From NCBI RefSeq assembly GCF_030852425.1, contig NZ_NSDM01000022.1, positions 28,440 through 92,439 of the forward strand: a stretch of 64,000 nucleotides of DNA. Direction: 5' to 3'. A program made the translations under genes and the position numbers. This DNA is from Saccharothrix longispora. Lineage in GTDB: Bacteria; Actinomycetota; Actinomycetes; Mycobacteriales; Pseudonocardiaceae. The notes below the pieces were generated by a model, which was not told the DNA's origin, did not search any database, and saw only the letters and a program-made list of their open reading frames with translations. Shown piece by piece: positions 25,766-40,700 of the stretch (the stretch's first letter is position 1; the number at the start of each line of letters is the position of its first letter).

Positions 25766-28700
25766 TCACGGGTGGACGGGGAACGCCACGCCGACGGGCA
25801 GCGTGACGTGGGCCGGCACCTCGTTGCCGGGGACGTCGTCGACCTCGCCGGGCAGCGTCACGCGGCGGTAGGTGCCGCCGTCCCGCACCACCCGCAGCCC
25901 CGTGTGGGCGTGCACGCTGACCTCGGTGGTCACCGCGTAGAGGGCCACCCGGGCGTGTTCGGCCTTCTGGAACGCGGCGCGCAGGTGGGACGCGGCCGAC
26001 GGGCGGCCGTCGCGCGTCGGCCGCCCGAGGTAGCAGACCGTCGCGACCTTCGCCTCGCCCGCCGGGTGCCGCGCCGACAGGTAGATCCGGTTGCCGGTCA
26101 GCACCCGCCCGGTGGCGAGTGGGCCCAGCATCACCTCGTCGCCGTGGCGGTGGGGGTGCCCGGTGCGCAGGCGGACCTCCTGCTCCCCGTCGAGGCCGCC
26201 GTGCATGTCGAAGAACCACGACGGCACGGCCCCCGTCCACGGGGTGGGGTGCGTGGAATCGGCGACCGCCGGGTTGCCGTCCACGTCGGACACCGACGCG
26301 GTGCTGACGTAGTACGGGCGGCCCGCCTTGGCCTCCAGCACCCTGGCGATCGACATGACTGCCCGGTCCTGCTCGGTGACCGGGAAGAACTGCCCCTCGA
26401 CGCGCCCCGTCCCCGGTTCCAGCAGGGCGTCCGCGAGCACGGCGTCGGGATGTGGCGGCACCCGTTCCACGGTCTCGAAGTGGCCGTCGAGACCGAGGGT
26501 GCCGTCCTCGTGGAGCAGCAGGCGCCCGACGGGGTGGTGGACCTCCCGGGAATAGCCACCCGGCACCATGCCGGCGGCGAAGTCCTCCGCCCCGACGGTC
26601 TCGCCGTCGAGGGCTGCCAGCGCGAACGCCACCGCCGGGGTGTCGCCCGCGACGTCGCGCAGGTCCTGGTGGTCGCGCAGCGGCGCCGCGAGATCCGTGC
26701 CGGACAGCTCCAGGGGCAGGCCGTCCGAGCGCAGCGCCGCGTAGCCGTCGCCGGACCTGCCCGCCAGGAACAGCAGCGGCTGGACGCGCGGCGACCACGG
26801 CGACTCCTCCCACTCGCCGTCGTCGGTGCGCCGGACCCAGGCGGTCTTCGACGGGGTCGAGTTCCAGGCCCACCGGCCCACCTGGTCCAACCGCTCCTCG
26901 TCGCCGGGTGAGCGGACCACCACCGCGACCACGTGCCCCCTGGCGTTGACCACCAGTGAGATCCGGATGTCCCCGGCGCGCAGCCCCGACACGTCCGCGA
27001 AGCGCGGCGTGCCGTGCTCGTCGCGGGTCAGGGCGTGGACACCGCGGAAGTCGCGCGCGGCGCGCAGCGCCGAGGCGAAGTCGAACCCGAACCCGCCGAT
27101 CCCCACCCGGCTGCCCGCGTCCTCGCCGATCAGTACGACCGGCCGGTCCGGGTCGGCTTCCAGCAGGGCGGCGAAGCCCTCGTCGCGCAGCAGGACCGCG
27201 GCGGTCTCGTGGCCGTCGAGCTGGAGCGCGCCGCCGCCGGCGGTCGGGGTGACGTCGGCGTGCAGGCGGTCTGAGGCCAGCACCACGACGACGGGTTCCC
27301 GGTCGCCCCAGGCCGGGTCGGTCCACCGCCCGCGCACGACCGCGTCGGCGATCCGGGCCAGGTCCTCGGGAACCCCCCGACCGGGTGCCGGGAGGTGGAA
27401 CACGTCGCCGTGCCTCCGCAGCACCACGGGGGCGGAGGCCGGGTCGGGTCCGGGGGCGAATCCGTTCCGGCCCAGGGTGGTGAGCACACCGGAGTGCGCG
27501 CTGACCGCGACCGGCCCCGAGTACTCGAAGGACCGCCGAGGCCCCTCCAGCTCCCGCAGCGCGGCGAGGAACTCCCGGTTCGGCGCGTCGCCGTCGTGCT
27601 CGGTGTGCGCCACCAGCAGCAGCGGTCGCCGAACGGACCCGCCCGCCAGGCGGCGGTAGTGCTCGTGACCGGCCACCACCCGCGCTCCGTCCGCGGCGGA
27701 CAGCGCCAGTTCGCGACCGTCGCGCAGCCCCACGGCGTACGCGCCGGCCTCACCGTCGAGCCGGACCTCGAACGGCCTGGCCCAGGTGCCGTCCGTGGTC
27801 ATCGCCCACGGTGCCGTGGTGGTTCGCCGGGCTTCGGGAGGACCGGACGCCAGCACGCGCCGCACGTGGTCGTCGCTCAAGGCGGCGGAGGCTCGCAGGG
27901 TGGCCCGCACCTCCCCGTCGACGGTGAACGCGATGCCCCGGTCGACGCCGTGGACGTCGTGCAAGGGCGTCCACACCAGGTCGTCGGTCCGCGGCAGCGC
28001 CACCCGCACGAAGCGCGCGCGGACCATGTCGACGTGTCCGTGCACGGGGTCGAAAACCACGGGGCCGGTGTTGACGAACACCTCGCGGAAGGGACCGTCG
28101 CCGCGCAGCGCGTCGGCGAACTCGCGCGCGGCGGGCACGTGGCCCTCGGGCCGGTCCACCAGGAGCAGCACCGGCGCGGTCGGCCCGGCGGCCCGGACAC
28201 CGGGGTCGTGCCACGCCTCGGCGGCGAGCCGGGCGCCACCGTGCCACCCGCCGTCGACCAGGAACCCGCCGCCGTCCGCGTGCGCGAACAGGACGACCCG
28301 CGCGGGGCCACCCGCCTCGGCGGGGAGGCGCGGGTGCAGCGCCCGCCACCGCGCCAGGTCCGCCTCCCCCCGGGGGAACGCGACGGCCACCGCGCCCGAC
28401 GTCGTCGGGGCCAGCGACACCCGGACGCCGCCGGGGGCGGTCCGGGAGGAGGGCGGGGGGAAGGCCGCGCCCGCACCGGCCAGCCCGTAGGGCATCGGCT
28501 CCTCCTGCGGGAGGGACGGCTGCGCCCCGGGAACGGGGTCGTCGCCGTCACCGTTGGGGGATTCCTCGGCCGGCAGGCTGGGCAGTGGCGCCCGGCGGTA
28601 GCGGCCGCCGGCGCGGACCGCCCGCATGCCGGAGACGACGTCCAGCTCCATCGCCTGGTCCGCGGCCCAGAGCACCACCGTGGCGCTCTCCGCCCGCTCG

Positions 28701-31700
28701 AACGCCTGACGAGCGTGGGCGGCGAGGGAGACACCGTCCGGGCCAGGCACGCCGAAGTGGCAGATGGTCGCCACCTTGTGCTCACCGGCAGGGTGCGGCA
28801 CCGACAAGTACACGCGGTTGCGGGTCAGGACGTGGCCGATGTTCTCGGAGTCGAGCGCCACCCGGTCACCGAACCGGTCGGGGTGACCCGTGCGCAGCCT
28901 GCCGATCCCCTTGCCGGGGCCGCCGTGCATGGCGATGGACCACGACCGCACCGCCTGATCCTGCCACTTCTTGCGGTACCCCATCGGCGCGATGGAGTTG
29001 CTCCCGGCTTCCCGGACGGCGTAGGCGTCACCTCTCTCGGCCACGTATTCGGCCGACATCTTCACGAGGTCGCTCCAGTCCCGGACGTAGAACTGACCCT
29101 CCACCTGCGCCGTGCGTCCCATCAGCGGATGGGTGATCACGTCGTCGGGCCCGGGCGTGGCGGGGAGGATCACCCGGACAGTCCCGTCCACCACCGTGTG
29201 CGTCCCGTCCTCGCGGAGCACCAGGGTGCCGTCGGGCCAGCCGACCGTCCGGGAGTAGCCACCCCGTGCCATGCCGCGCGCGAAGTCCTCCGCCCCGACC
29301 GTGGCGCCGTCGAGCGCGGCGAACACGAAGACCAGGTCCACCGTGTCACCCGCCGCGTCCCGGACGTCCTGGTCGTCCCGCAGCACCTCGGTCAGCTGCC
29401 GCGCGGACAACGACGGCATCAGGCGCCCGTCGCGGCGGACCCCGAGGTAGCCGTCACCGGAGCGGGAGGCGAGGAACAGCAGCGAACGCGGCGCGGTCTC
29501 CGACGTGGCACGGGCCCACCGCCGCACCTGCTGCACCCGCTCCTCGTCACCGGGCGAGCGCACCACCACCGCGACCACCCGCCCCCCGGCGTCGCGGATG
29601 AACGCCAGGTCCAGGTCGCCCGCCCGCAGCCCCGACACGTCCACGAAGCGCCGCCTGCCGTGGTCGTCCCGCGCCAGCGCGTGCACCTCGCGGAAGTCCC
29701 CCAGTTCGTGCAGCACCGACGCGAAGTCGAACCCGAACCCGCCGATCCCCACCCGGTTGCCGGCACTCTCGCCGATCAGCGCCACCGGCCGTCCGGGGTT
29801 CGCGCGCAACTCGTCGGCGAAGTCCCGGTCCCCCAGCATGATCCGGGCGACCTCTCCGCCACCCGACTCCACGCGGCCCTCGTCCACCGTCGGCACCTCC
29901 GCGTGGTCCTCGGCCGAAGCCACCACCAGCACCAGGGGCGATGCCTCGCCCGCCGCCGCATGGTCCGCGATTCCGCGCAGCATGTCGGTGACCTTCTCCG
30001 ACGGGGCCAAGTGGAACACGGCACCGGTCCTGGTCAGCACCACGTTCTCGCGCGCCACCCCCGGGCCGCGGGAGATCACGAGGTCGCGCGACAGGATCAC
30101 GGGCACGTGGACATCGACCACCGTGCCGTTCCGCGAGTGCGTCGGGGAGCCCACCGGTCCCGAGTACTCGAAGGTCGTGCGCAGCCCGTCTTGCCGCAGC
30201 AGGGTCAGCAGCTGGGCGTTGAGCGCGCTGTTCGGCCGAGGGGAACGGGTGATCAGGATCAGCGGTCGCCGCACCGGTCCACCGGCGAGGGTCCGGTAGA
30301 ACGGGTGCTCGGACAGCAGTCGCCGCATCTTCGCGGCGGTCAGCGGGAAGATGCGGCCGTCGCGGCGCCTGACCTGGTAGGACTCCCCGTCGCTCTCCAG
30401 GTGCAGTACGAACGGCCTGGCCCGGTCACCGGTCGTGGACGGCGCCCACTCCTGCACGATGTGATCCGTGCGCTGCGGGTCTTCCACATCCTCGGAGGAC
30501 AGCACCATGCGGTGGCTGTAGTCGGTGGCCCGTTCCGCCGCGAAGCGCAGCCCGACGTACCGGCCCGTGTCGGCGTACAGGGCGAGGCCGTACCCCTGCC
30601 CGTGGGCGTCGTGCAGCGCCTGGTCCGCCACGTCGGTCGGGCGCAGCCTGTCCACGTGCGTGAACCAAGCGGTGGCCAGGTCGATCTCGTCCGTGGCGTG
30701 GTCGACGTGGATTGGGCCGGTGTTGATGGAGACCTGGCGGTGCGGGCCGTTGCCCCGCAGCACCTCCGCTACCCGGCGTCCCGCCTTGGCCATCGCCTTG
30801 TCGGGGCCGGACAGCTCGACCACGATGGCCAGCGGGGTGTGCGGACCGGCGGCGCGGTAGGCATCGGAGCGGGCGATCCCGGCGGCGAACACCGTGGCGT
30901 CGCGCCACTGGCCGTCGACGAAGAACCACCCGTCGCGCCCGTGGGCCATGACGTGGACCGCGGGTCCCGGCGAGGCCTGCCGCAGCACGTGGTGGAGGTG
31001 GCGCCACCGCCCGGTGACCGGGTCGTCGGCTGACGCGGGGAACATGACGAGCGGTTCCCCGCCCGCCTGGCCGTAGGAGTCGTACGCCTGGGCGTGGGAG
31101 GGGCCGCCGATGCCCGAGTCGGTGACGACCCCCTCGACCTGGGTGTCGTCCGCCAGCACGACCGCGTCGTCCGACGGCTCCGGCTCCACCCCCTCCGCCA
31201 GGGTCTCCACCCGACCATCACGCCACAACCGCGTCCGCCCCGACGACACCTCCACGTCGCCCCGGTGCCCGAACTCCCGAGCCAGGCCTCGCAACCCCTC
31301 CACATCCCCGACATCACACGCCAGCAGCACCAACGTCGAATCCTCCGGCACCACGCGCGAGGTCAACACCAGCCGCAGGAACGCCCGCCTGTCCAACACC
31401 ACCTCGCCACCCGAGCGCAACGGCACCCGGAACCCGCCCACACCGTGATGCACCACCACCGAGAACCGACCCGACACACCAGGTGACCCACCCAACGCGT
31501 CCACCACCACACCGGCCTCACCACCCGACAGGAACGCCACACCCACCCGCGCACCCGACACATCGGTCAACGACACCGAAGCCACGTCCTCCCACCGGAC
31601 GTCACCCGAACCCTCGAAGTCCTCGGGATCGCTGTCACTGTCGGAGACGAACCGCTCCGTGTCCGAACCACCGCTGGTGGACTCGTCGTCGGACGGGTCG

Positions 31701-34700
31701 TCGAACGGCTTCCCCGGCAGCGGAACCCGCTGATAGCGCCCTCCGCCCGTGACCCGCATCCGACTGGTGAGGCCGCTGAGGGTCACCACACCGGTCGCGG
31801 CGTGCAGCACCACCCGGGTACCTTCGGCCTTCTCGAAAGCCTCCCGGATGTGGGAGGCGACCGAGGTGCCGTCCGGTCCAGCGGCACCGATGTGGCAGAC
31901 GGTCGCGACCTTCTGCTCCCCCGCCGGGTGTGGCCTGGAGAGGTAGACCCGGTTGTACGTCAGCACGTGCCCCGCCCGCGGCCCGGACAGGGTCACCACG
32001 TCGCCGTACCGGTGGGGGTGGCCGGTGCGCATCGAGGCGACGACCACATCCGAATTCCCGTGCATGTCGATGAACCACGGCGGCGTCGCCGAATCCCGCC
32101 ACTTCATCCGGCGCTTGACGAGCACGTCGTCGACGCTGCCGTCGGCGTTGTTCGTCCGCACCACCTTGTGGTAGTGCCGGTCCCCCTTGATGATCCCCTG
32201 GTCGAACGCCACGGTGCCACCGAACAGGTCGTTGTCGTCCAGGGGGAAGGTCACCCCTTCCACGTGCCCGGACGAGGGGTTCACGAAGGGCTCGGCGATC
32301 AGGTCGTCCGGTTCCGGCTCCTTCGCCGGCGCGGTCTTGAAGATCCCGCCTTCGACGGTCAGGGTGCCGTCGTCATCGAGCAGGAGACGTCCCTTCGGCC
32401 AGTGCACCATCCTGGAATAGCCGCCCGGCAGCATGGCGTCGCCGAAACCGACCGGTTCCCCGGAGACCCCGTCGAGCGAGGCGAGCACGAACCCCACCTC
32501 GCGGTAGCGCCCGGCCGCGTCGCGGACGTCCTGGTCATCGCGCAGGGCAGCGGCGAGGTCGGCCGAGGACAGGGACACCGCTCGGCTGTCGCCTCGCCGC
32601 GTCCGGTGGGCGCCGGACTCGGACCGGGTGGTGAAGAGCAGCAACGGCGGCCGGCGGGCCGGCCAGGGCGCCTGCTCCTCCCGCTCGTCACCGTCGATCC
32701 GGGACCGGTACCGCGCCAGGGTTTCCGGCGTGGCGGCGCGCGCCCACCGCCGCACGCGTTCCACCGCCTCCTCGTCGCCGGGCGAGCGCACGACGACCGC
32801 GACCACCTTCCCCGCGGCGTCGCGTACCAGCTCCCGTTCGACGTCCCCCGCACGCGGTCCCGACACCAGCTCGAACCGCGGCGAGCCACCACCGCTTCCC
32901 ACCAGCGCGTACACGTCGCGGAAATCGCCCCGCCGGTGCAGCTCCGAGGCGAAGTCGAACCCCACTCCCCCGATCGCCCGCCGGTCGCCGGCGGACTCCC
33001 CCACCAGCACCACCGGTCGGTCCGGCACCTCCTGGAGCAGCTCGACGAAGTCCGGGTCCTCCAGCGCGAGCCGGGCGACGTGGTCACCGCTCGCCTCCAC
33101 CCGACCCGAGTCCACCGTCGGCACGACCGCGTACCCCTCCGCCGACGCCAGCACCAGCCCGACCGGCCGCACCCCACCCCACGGCCACCCACCCTCCGAC
33201 AAGCGGTCGACCACGCCCCCCACAGCAGTCGGGACGTCCTCCGGCGCCGCCAGGCGGAACACCTGCCCTTCCCGGGTCAAGGCCACGTCCGCGCGCCGCA
33301 CCTCCGGACCGGCCGAGAACAACCGCCCGCCCGACGGGAGCAGTGTGGTGTGGCCCACGATCCCGAAGTTCCCGACGACCTCCGGGTGGAACGACGCCCC
33401 TCCCGAGTACTGCCACGACGGCCTCATCCCGTCCGCGTTGAGCAGGCGCAGCAGTTCCTCGTTGAGCTCCCGGTTCGCCGGGTCGGCACGGGTCAGCAGG
33501 ACCGCCGGCCGCCGCGCCCCGTTCACCGCCGGTCGCCGGTAGGCCCGGATCGCGAGCAGCACCGGGGTCAGCTCCGACGCCGACAGCTCGATCAGGCGCC
33601 CGTCACGCAACCTGCCCGCGTACCGGTCGCCCTGGCTCTGCAACGACACGGTGAACGGCCGCGCGCGAGTACCGGTGTACGACGACGCCCAATCCACCGG
33701 GACCAGGTGGGCATCCTGGTCGACGCCCCTGTTCAAGACGCGGACGACACGCCCGGTGTAGTCGTTGGCCAGTGCCTTCGTCGAGCGGCGCAGGGCCCGG
33801 TAATTCGGGGTGTCGGGGAGGAAGGCCACACCGTGCTCGTCGCCGCGGAGGTCGCGCAGCTTCAGCAGGTGCAGGTCGGTCGGGCGCACCACGGACACCC
33901 GCACGAACTTCGCGGCGTTCATGTCCGCCCCGCCCGTGTGGTGCCCGGTTCGCAGCGGAGCGGTGTTGACCAGCACCTCCCGGTACGGCCCGGAGCCCCG
34001 CAGCGCCTCCGCGAACTCCCGCGCCACGTCGAGGTGAGCCGAGGAAGCGCCACGGAGGTGGACCACGAGCAGCAAGGGGGCGTGCGGGTCGGCTTCGTTG
34101 TACACGTCGGAACGGCCGACCTCGGCCGCGAACGCCGTGCCGTCGTACCGGCGGTCCTCGGTGAAGAACGCCGTGGAATCCGCGTGTGCGAAGACGTGGA
34201 CGGGGTCGAGCCCGTCGGGGGGTAGCGGCATGCGGCCGAGGAGGTACGGCCACCGCGTGAGGTCGGAGCTGTTCGGCGAGCGCGGGAAGAACAGCACCCC
34301 GGGAGTTCGCACCTCCACGTGGTCGGTGCCGGTGACGCCCTCCGGTGCGATGGTCGGGTACCAGGTCTGCCGGGTGATCTCGGCCCAGACCCGCACGTCC
34401 TCACCCGCGCGGACCCGCAGGCCCTCCCGCACGGCGCGCGCCACCTGCGGGGCGGGGTCGTGGCTCAGCACCACGCCGGCGACGGGGGTGCCGGCTGCCC
34501 GGAGGAGTGGGTTGTCGAGCACGACCTCGGTCGTGGGCCCGGTGCCCAGCAGGACGGCGTCACCGGACCGGTACGGGTCGCCCGTGGTCATGCGGAACCA
34601 CGCGCCGTTCGGCTCCGTGAACACGTGGACGAACCACGGGAGCGCTTCCTGGTCCGCCCACGGCTTGGGCACCTGCACGTGGTGCTTGGTGGAGCCGCCC

Positions 34701-37700
34701 GTCGAGGCTGGTTCCACGACGGTGCGGGTGTGGTGGGCAGCGGTGACCTCACGCCGCCAGTAGACCTCCGCCCGCGCGGCGTCGAAGCTGCGGCCCGGGA
34801 ACGACTGGCCGGCGGACCGGCCGGTGGCCGGATCGGTGAGCGGGTGGGTGACCACGTCGGCGGGCCGGATGGCCGGGGGCTCGACGGTGGCGAAACCGCC
34901 GCCGTCCAGCCGCAGCCGCCCGTCGGGCTCGAACCGCAGCGCCCCCTCCGGGTGGTGGACGCGGCGGTGGTAGCCCCCCGGCGCGAGGGCCTCGGCGAAC
35001 GCCACCGCGTCCACCCCACCGGCGTCCAACGACGCCAGCAGCAGCGGAACGTGCGACTCGATCCCCGCCACGTCGCGGAACAGCAGGTCGTCGCGCAGCA
35101 CCGCGCCCAGGTTTCGCAGCGGCAGCCGCAGGGAGGTGCCGTCGACGTGCAGCCCGCGGATCGCGTTCCCGAACGTGCGCTTCGTGAAGAACAGCATGAC
35201 CGGCGTGGTGTCGTGCGGCCACGGCGAGTGCTGCTCGGTGCCGTCGGTGGTGCGCAGGAAGTGCGACAGCGTCTCGGGCGTGACCCCGGCGGCCCAGCGC
35301 CGCAGGTCCTGGTAGGTCTGCTCGTCGCCCTCGGAGCGCACCAGCAGCCCGACCACCTTGCCGTCCGCACCGCGCAGGAGGCCCATCCGGAGGTCACCCG
35401 CCCGCAGCGTCGACACCAGCTCGAACCGCGAACCCGGCCCCGCCGACACCCCCTCCGGCCCCACGACCGCGTCACCGTCCACCGCGTACACGTCCCGGAA
35501 GTCGCCCTCCGACCGCAACACCCCCGTGAAATCGAAACCGAACCCGCCGATGCCCCGCCGCGAACCCGAATCCGACCCCACCAGCACCACCGGACCCGAC
35601 CGCGACCTCAACGCCGCCCGAAAACCCTCATCCTCCACCAGGGACCGGGCGAACGACGCGCCGTCGAACTCCGCCGGCCGATCGTCGAACCCGAATACCG
35701 TGCCGTACCGCTCCGCGGTCGGCAACGCCACCACCACCGGCTCCCGCGAACCCCACGGCCCCACCACCCGCGCCCCGGACCGCAACGCCGCCACCACCCC
35801 GGCATGCCGGACGTGCACCCCCTCCGGCACGGAGAACGCGAACACCCCACCGGTCGCGGTGTGGCGGGCATGGCCCGTCACCGACAGCGCTCCCTGCGAG
35901 AGTCCCGCCGGGTCGGCGATCCGCAGCACATCGGACCGGGTCTCGTGCTGGGCCAGCATGCCGTGGTACCGGTGAACCTGCCGAACACCGTCGCGCTCCA
36001 CCAGGACGCGCAGCAGCTCCTCATCCAGCGCGCCGTCACCATCGCCCAGGGTGAGCAGCACCATCGGCCGACGCGCCGGACCACCCGCCAACGCACGGAA
36101 GTGCCGATGCGCCGACAACAGATCGGCCATCCCGGCGGGGGCGAGTTCCACCGAACCGACACCCGGCACGGTCACCACGTACTTGCCGCGTACGGCGTGC
36201 AGGAACACCAGGAACGGCCGCGCACGACCACCGTCCGCAGCCCCCGCCCACGGCACCACCAACTCCGTGGAGTTCCCGTCCGGATCGAGCACCTGCAACA
36301 GGCGCAACGAATGATCGCTGAGGTTCTTGGTAAACCTCTTCAGGTCGAACCCGGCCGCCACCGACTCGGGAAGGAGCGATACGGCGAACCCGTCACCGTC
36401 GACCGCGGTGTCCCACGACGGCCACGACAACACATCCGCCGGCCTCGGGGAGGTACCGGCGGGTGGACCACCGTCGGGCTCGGCCGGGTCGTCGTCCGCG
36501 AGCACGACCGCGTCGTCGGACGGCTCGGGGTCCACGCCCTCAGGCAGGGTCTCCACCCGACCGTCACGCCACAACCGCGTCCTACCGGGAAGTACCTCCA
36601 CCTCACCCCGGTGCCCGAACTCCCGAGCCCACCCCCGCAACGCCTCCACATCCCCGACATCACACGCCAACAACACCAACGTCGAATCCGCAGGCACCGC
36701 ACCCGCCGTCAACACCAACCGCAGGAACGCCCGCCCGCCCAGCACCACCCCACCACCCGAGCGCAACGGCACCCGGAACCCGCCCACACCGTGATGCACC
36801 ACCACCGAGAACCGACCCGACACACCAGGTGACCCACCCAACGCGTCCACCACCACACCGGCCTCACCACCCGACAGGAACGCCACACCCACCCGCGCAC
36901 CCGACACATCGGTCAACGACACCGAAGCCACGTCCTCCCACCGGACGCCACCCGAACCCTCGAAGTCCTCGGGATCGCTGTCGCTGTCGCTGTCGCTCCC
37001 GGTGTCAGGGTCGTCGCTGTCCGATGACGAGTCGTCGGACTGGTCATCGGACTCGCCCGACGACTCCCCGAAGTCGATGAAATCGATGTCGCTGTCGCTG
37101 TCGCTGTCGAACTGATCGGTGTCCGAACCACCGCTGGTGGACTCGTCGTCGGACGAGTCGTCGAACGGCTTCCCCGGCAGCGGAACCCGCCGGAAACGTC
37201 CTCCGCGCTGAACGTCGATCCGGGAGTACGACCTTGTCAACATCAATCTTTCGGTCGCCGCGTGCAGCACCACCCGGGCACCTTCGGATTCTTCGAAAGC
37301 CTCGCGGATGTAGGACGTCACCGAGGGGCGGTCCTTCACGGAAGCACCGGCGAGGCACATGATCGCCACCTTCTCCTCCCCCGGCGAGTGCGACCTGGAG
37401 AGGTAGATCCGGTTCTTCGTCAACACGTGTCCCGCCTGCTGCCCGGACAGCGAGACCTTGTCCCCGAACGAGTGAGGAAGGCCGGTGCGCATGTTGGCCC
37501 TGACGGTCTCCGGCGATCCGTGCATCTGGATGAACCACGGCGGCACCGTCGATCCCACCCACTTCATCCGGCGTTTGAAGAATTCCCTGTCAACGCCCCC
37601 ACCGGGGATCTCGGACTCCACCTCCTTGTAGTAGTGCCGATTACCCCTCTGGATTTGGGACTCGAACGTCGCGAAGGCACTGACCTGGAAGAGGAACGTA

Positions 37701-40700
37701 TCGGGGAATACCTGCCCCTCCACACGCCCGGACACGGGATTCACCAAGGGGAAGCTGACCAAGTCATCGGGTCCCGGCTCTACTGCCGGCACGGTCTCGA
37801 AGTCCCCGCCTTCGATCACCAGGGTGCCTTCGTCACCGATCAGGAGACGTTGCTGCGGCCAGTGCACGCTCCTGGCGTAACCACCCGGCAGCATGGCGTC
37901 GCGGAACCCGGTCGGGTCCCCCGGGATTCCGTCGAACGAGGCGAGCACGAACCCCACTTCGCGCTTGCGCTCGGCCGCGTCGCGGATCTCCTCGTCGTCG
38001 CGCAGGGCCGCGGCGAGCTCCGCCGACGACAGGCTCACCGCCCGGCCGTCACGGCGCAGGACCAGGTGGCCCCCCGAGTCGGACGAGGTTGTGAAGAAGA
38101 ACAAGGGCGGCGGGCCGCCGAACCAGGGCGACTCCTTTCGCTTGCGGGCGCCAGGCCGGCTGCGGTACCGCGACAGGGTCTTCGCCGTGGTGGCGAGGGC
38201 CCACCGCCGCACGCGTTCCACCGCCTCCTCGTCGCCGGGCGAGCGCACGACGACCGCGACCACCTTCCCCGCGGCGTCGCGCACCAGCTCCCGTTCGACA
38301 TCCCCCGCTCGCAGTCCCGACACCAGCTCGAACCGCATCTCGCCACCGGCGGCGCCCACCAGCGCGTACACGTCGCGGAAATCGCCCCGCCGGTGCAGCT
38401 CCGAGGCGAAGTCGAACCCCACTCCCCCGATCGCCCGCCGGTCGCCGGCGAACTCCCCGGCCAGCACCACCGGCCGGCTCGGTGCCGCGTCGAGCAGCTC
38501 GGCGACGCCCGGGTCTTCCAGCGCGAGTCGGGCGACGTGGTCACCGCTCGCCTCCACCCGACCCGAGTCCACCGTCGGCACGACCGCGTACCCCTCCGCC
38601 GACGCCAGCACCAGCCCGACCGGCCGCACCCCACCCCACGGCCACCCACCCTCCGACAGGCGTTCCGCCACGTCCCGCACACCGGTGGGAACGTCCTCCG
38701 GTTCCGCCAAGCGGAACACATCGACGGACGACACCAGCACCACGTCCGCGCGCCGTACCTCCGGACCGGCCGAGAACAGCCGACCGTCGGCCGGGAGCAG
38801 CGCGAGATCCCCCACGCTCCCGAGTTTCGCCACGTGTTCCGGGTTGAACCGCACGAGCCCCGAGTACTGCCACGACGGCCTCGACTGGACCGCGTTGAGC
38901 AGGCGCAGGAGTTCCTCGTTGAGCTCCCGGTTCGCCGGGTGGGCCCGGGTGAGCAGGACCAGTGGCCGCCGCGCCCCGCCCGCCGCCGGCCGCCGGTAGG
39001 CCCGGAGCACGGCAAGTACCGATGCCATCTCCGACGTGGACAGGTCGATCAGGCGACCGTCACGCAACCTGCCCACGTACCGGTCGCCCTGGCTCTGCAG
39101 CAACACGTCGAACGGCCGCGCGCGAGTCCCCGTGTAGGACGACGCCCACTCCGCCGGGCTCCACTGGAAGGCGGTCTCCGTCATGTGCACCACTGCGCGC
39201 CTGGCGTAGTCGTGGGTGAGCGTCCTCGTCGAGCGGCGCAGTGCCGGGTAGTTCTCGGTGTCGGGGAGGAAGGCCACGCCGTGCTCGTCGCCGCGGAGGT
39301 CGCGCAGCTTCAGCAGGTGCAGGTCGGTCGGGCGCACCACGGACACCCGCACGAACCGCGCCCCGCTCATGTTCGCGCCGCCCGCACGCCCGCTGACTCG
39401 CAGCGGAGCGGTGTTGACCAGCACCTCCCGGTACGGCCCGCGGCCCCGCAACGCCTTCGCGAACTCCCGCGCCACGTCCAAGTGGTCCTCGGAAGGCTCC
39501 CGCAGGGGGACCACCAGCAGCAGCGGCGCGTGCGGGTCGGCCTCGCGGTACTCGTCCGAACGCGCGACCAGGTCCGCGAACTCCTCGCCGTCGTGTTCCT
39601 CTCCCTTGACGAGGAACGTTTCGTCACTCACGTGCGCGAAGACGTGGATCGGGTCGAGACCGTCGGGAGGCAGCGGCATGTGGGAGGCGAGGTCCCGCCA
39701 CCGCGCGAGCTGGGAGTGGTTCGACGAGCGCGGGAAGAACACCTTCTTGGGCGGCCGCACCTCCGCGTAGTAGGTGCCGGTGAGGCGCTCCGGCGCGATG
39801 GTCGTGTACCAGTTCCGCTTGGTGATCTCGGCCCAGACCGGCACGTCACCCGCACGTGCTCGCAACCCCGTCCGCACGGCGTGCGCCACCTTCGGGGCGG
39901 GATCGCCCATCAGCACCACGCCGCCGGCGGGAACCCCGGCCGTCCGGACCACGGGGTTGTCGAGCACGGCCTCGACCGCGAGCCCGGCGTCCAGCAGGAC
40001 GGCGTCACCGGACCGGTACGGGTCACCCGTGGCCATGTGGAACCACGCGCCGTTCGCGTCCGTCGACACGTGGACGAACCGCGGAGGCGTGTCCCGGTCC
40101 GCCCACGGCTCGGCCACCTCCGCCCGGTTCTCGACGACCCCGCCCCTCGGGTCGAGTACCAGGGTGATCCGGGTGTGGTTGGCGGCGGCTTCACGCCGCC
40201 AGGAGGTCTCCGCCGCCGCGGCGTCGAAGTTGCCGAACGGGAACGACTGGCCGATCAGGTGACCGGTGCCCGGGTGGGTGATCGGGTGGTTCACCACGTC
40301 CTCGGGCCGGATGGCCGGGGGCTCGACGGTGGCGAAACCGCCGCCGTCCAGCCGCAGCCGCCCGTCGGGCTCGAACCGCAGCACGCCTTCCGGGTGGTGG
40401 ACGCGGCGGTGGTAGCCCCCCGGCGCGAGGGCCTCGGCGAACGCCACCGCGTCCACCCCACCGGCGTCCAACGACGCCAGCAGCAACGGCACCTTCGACG
40501 TGATTCCCGCCAAGTCGCGGAACTCGGGCTCGTCGCGCAGCGCCTCGGCCACCCCGGCCGAGGACACCGTCATCCGCTCACCGTCGGCACGCAGTGCCGG
40601 GTGAGCGTTGGACGACCCCCTGACGAACACCGGCACCGGTGGCGCACCCTCGGCCCACGGCGTCGGCAACTCCGCACCGTCCTCGACGCGCACGAAGGTC

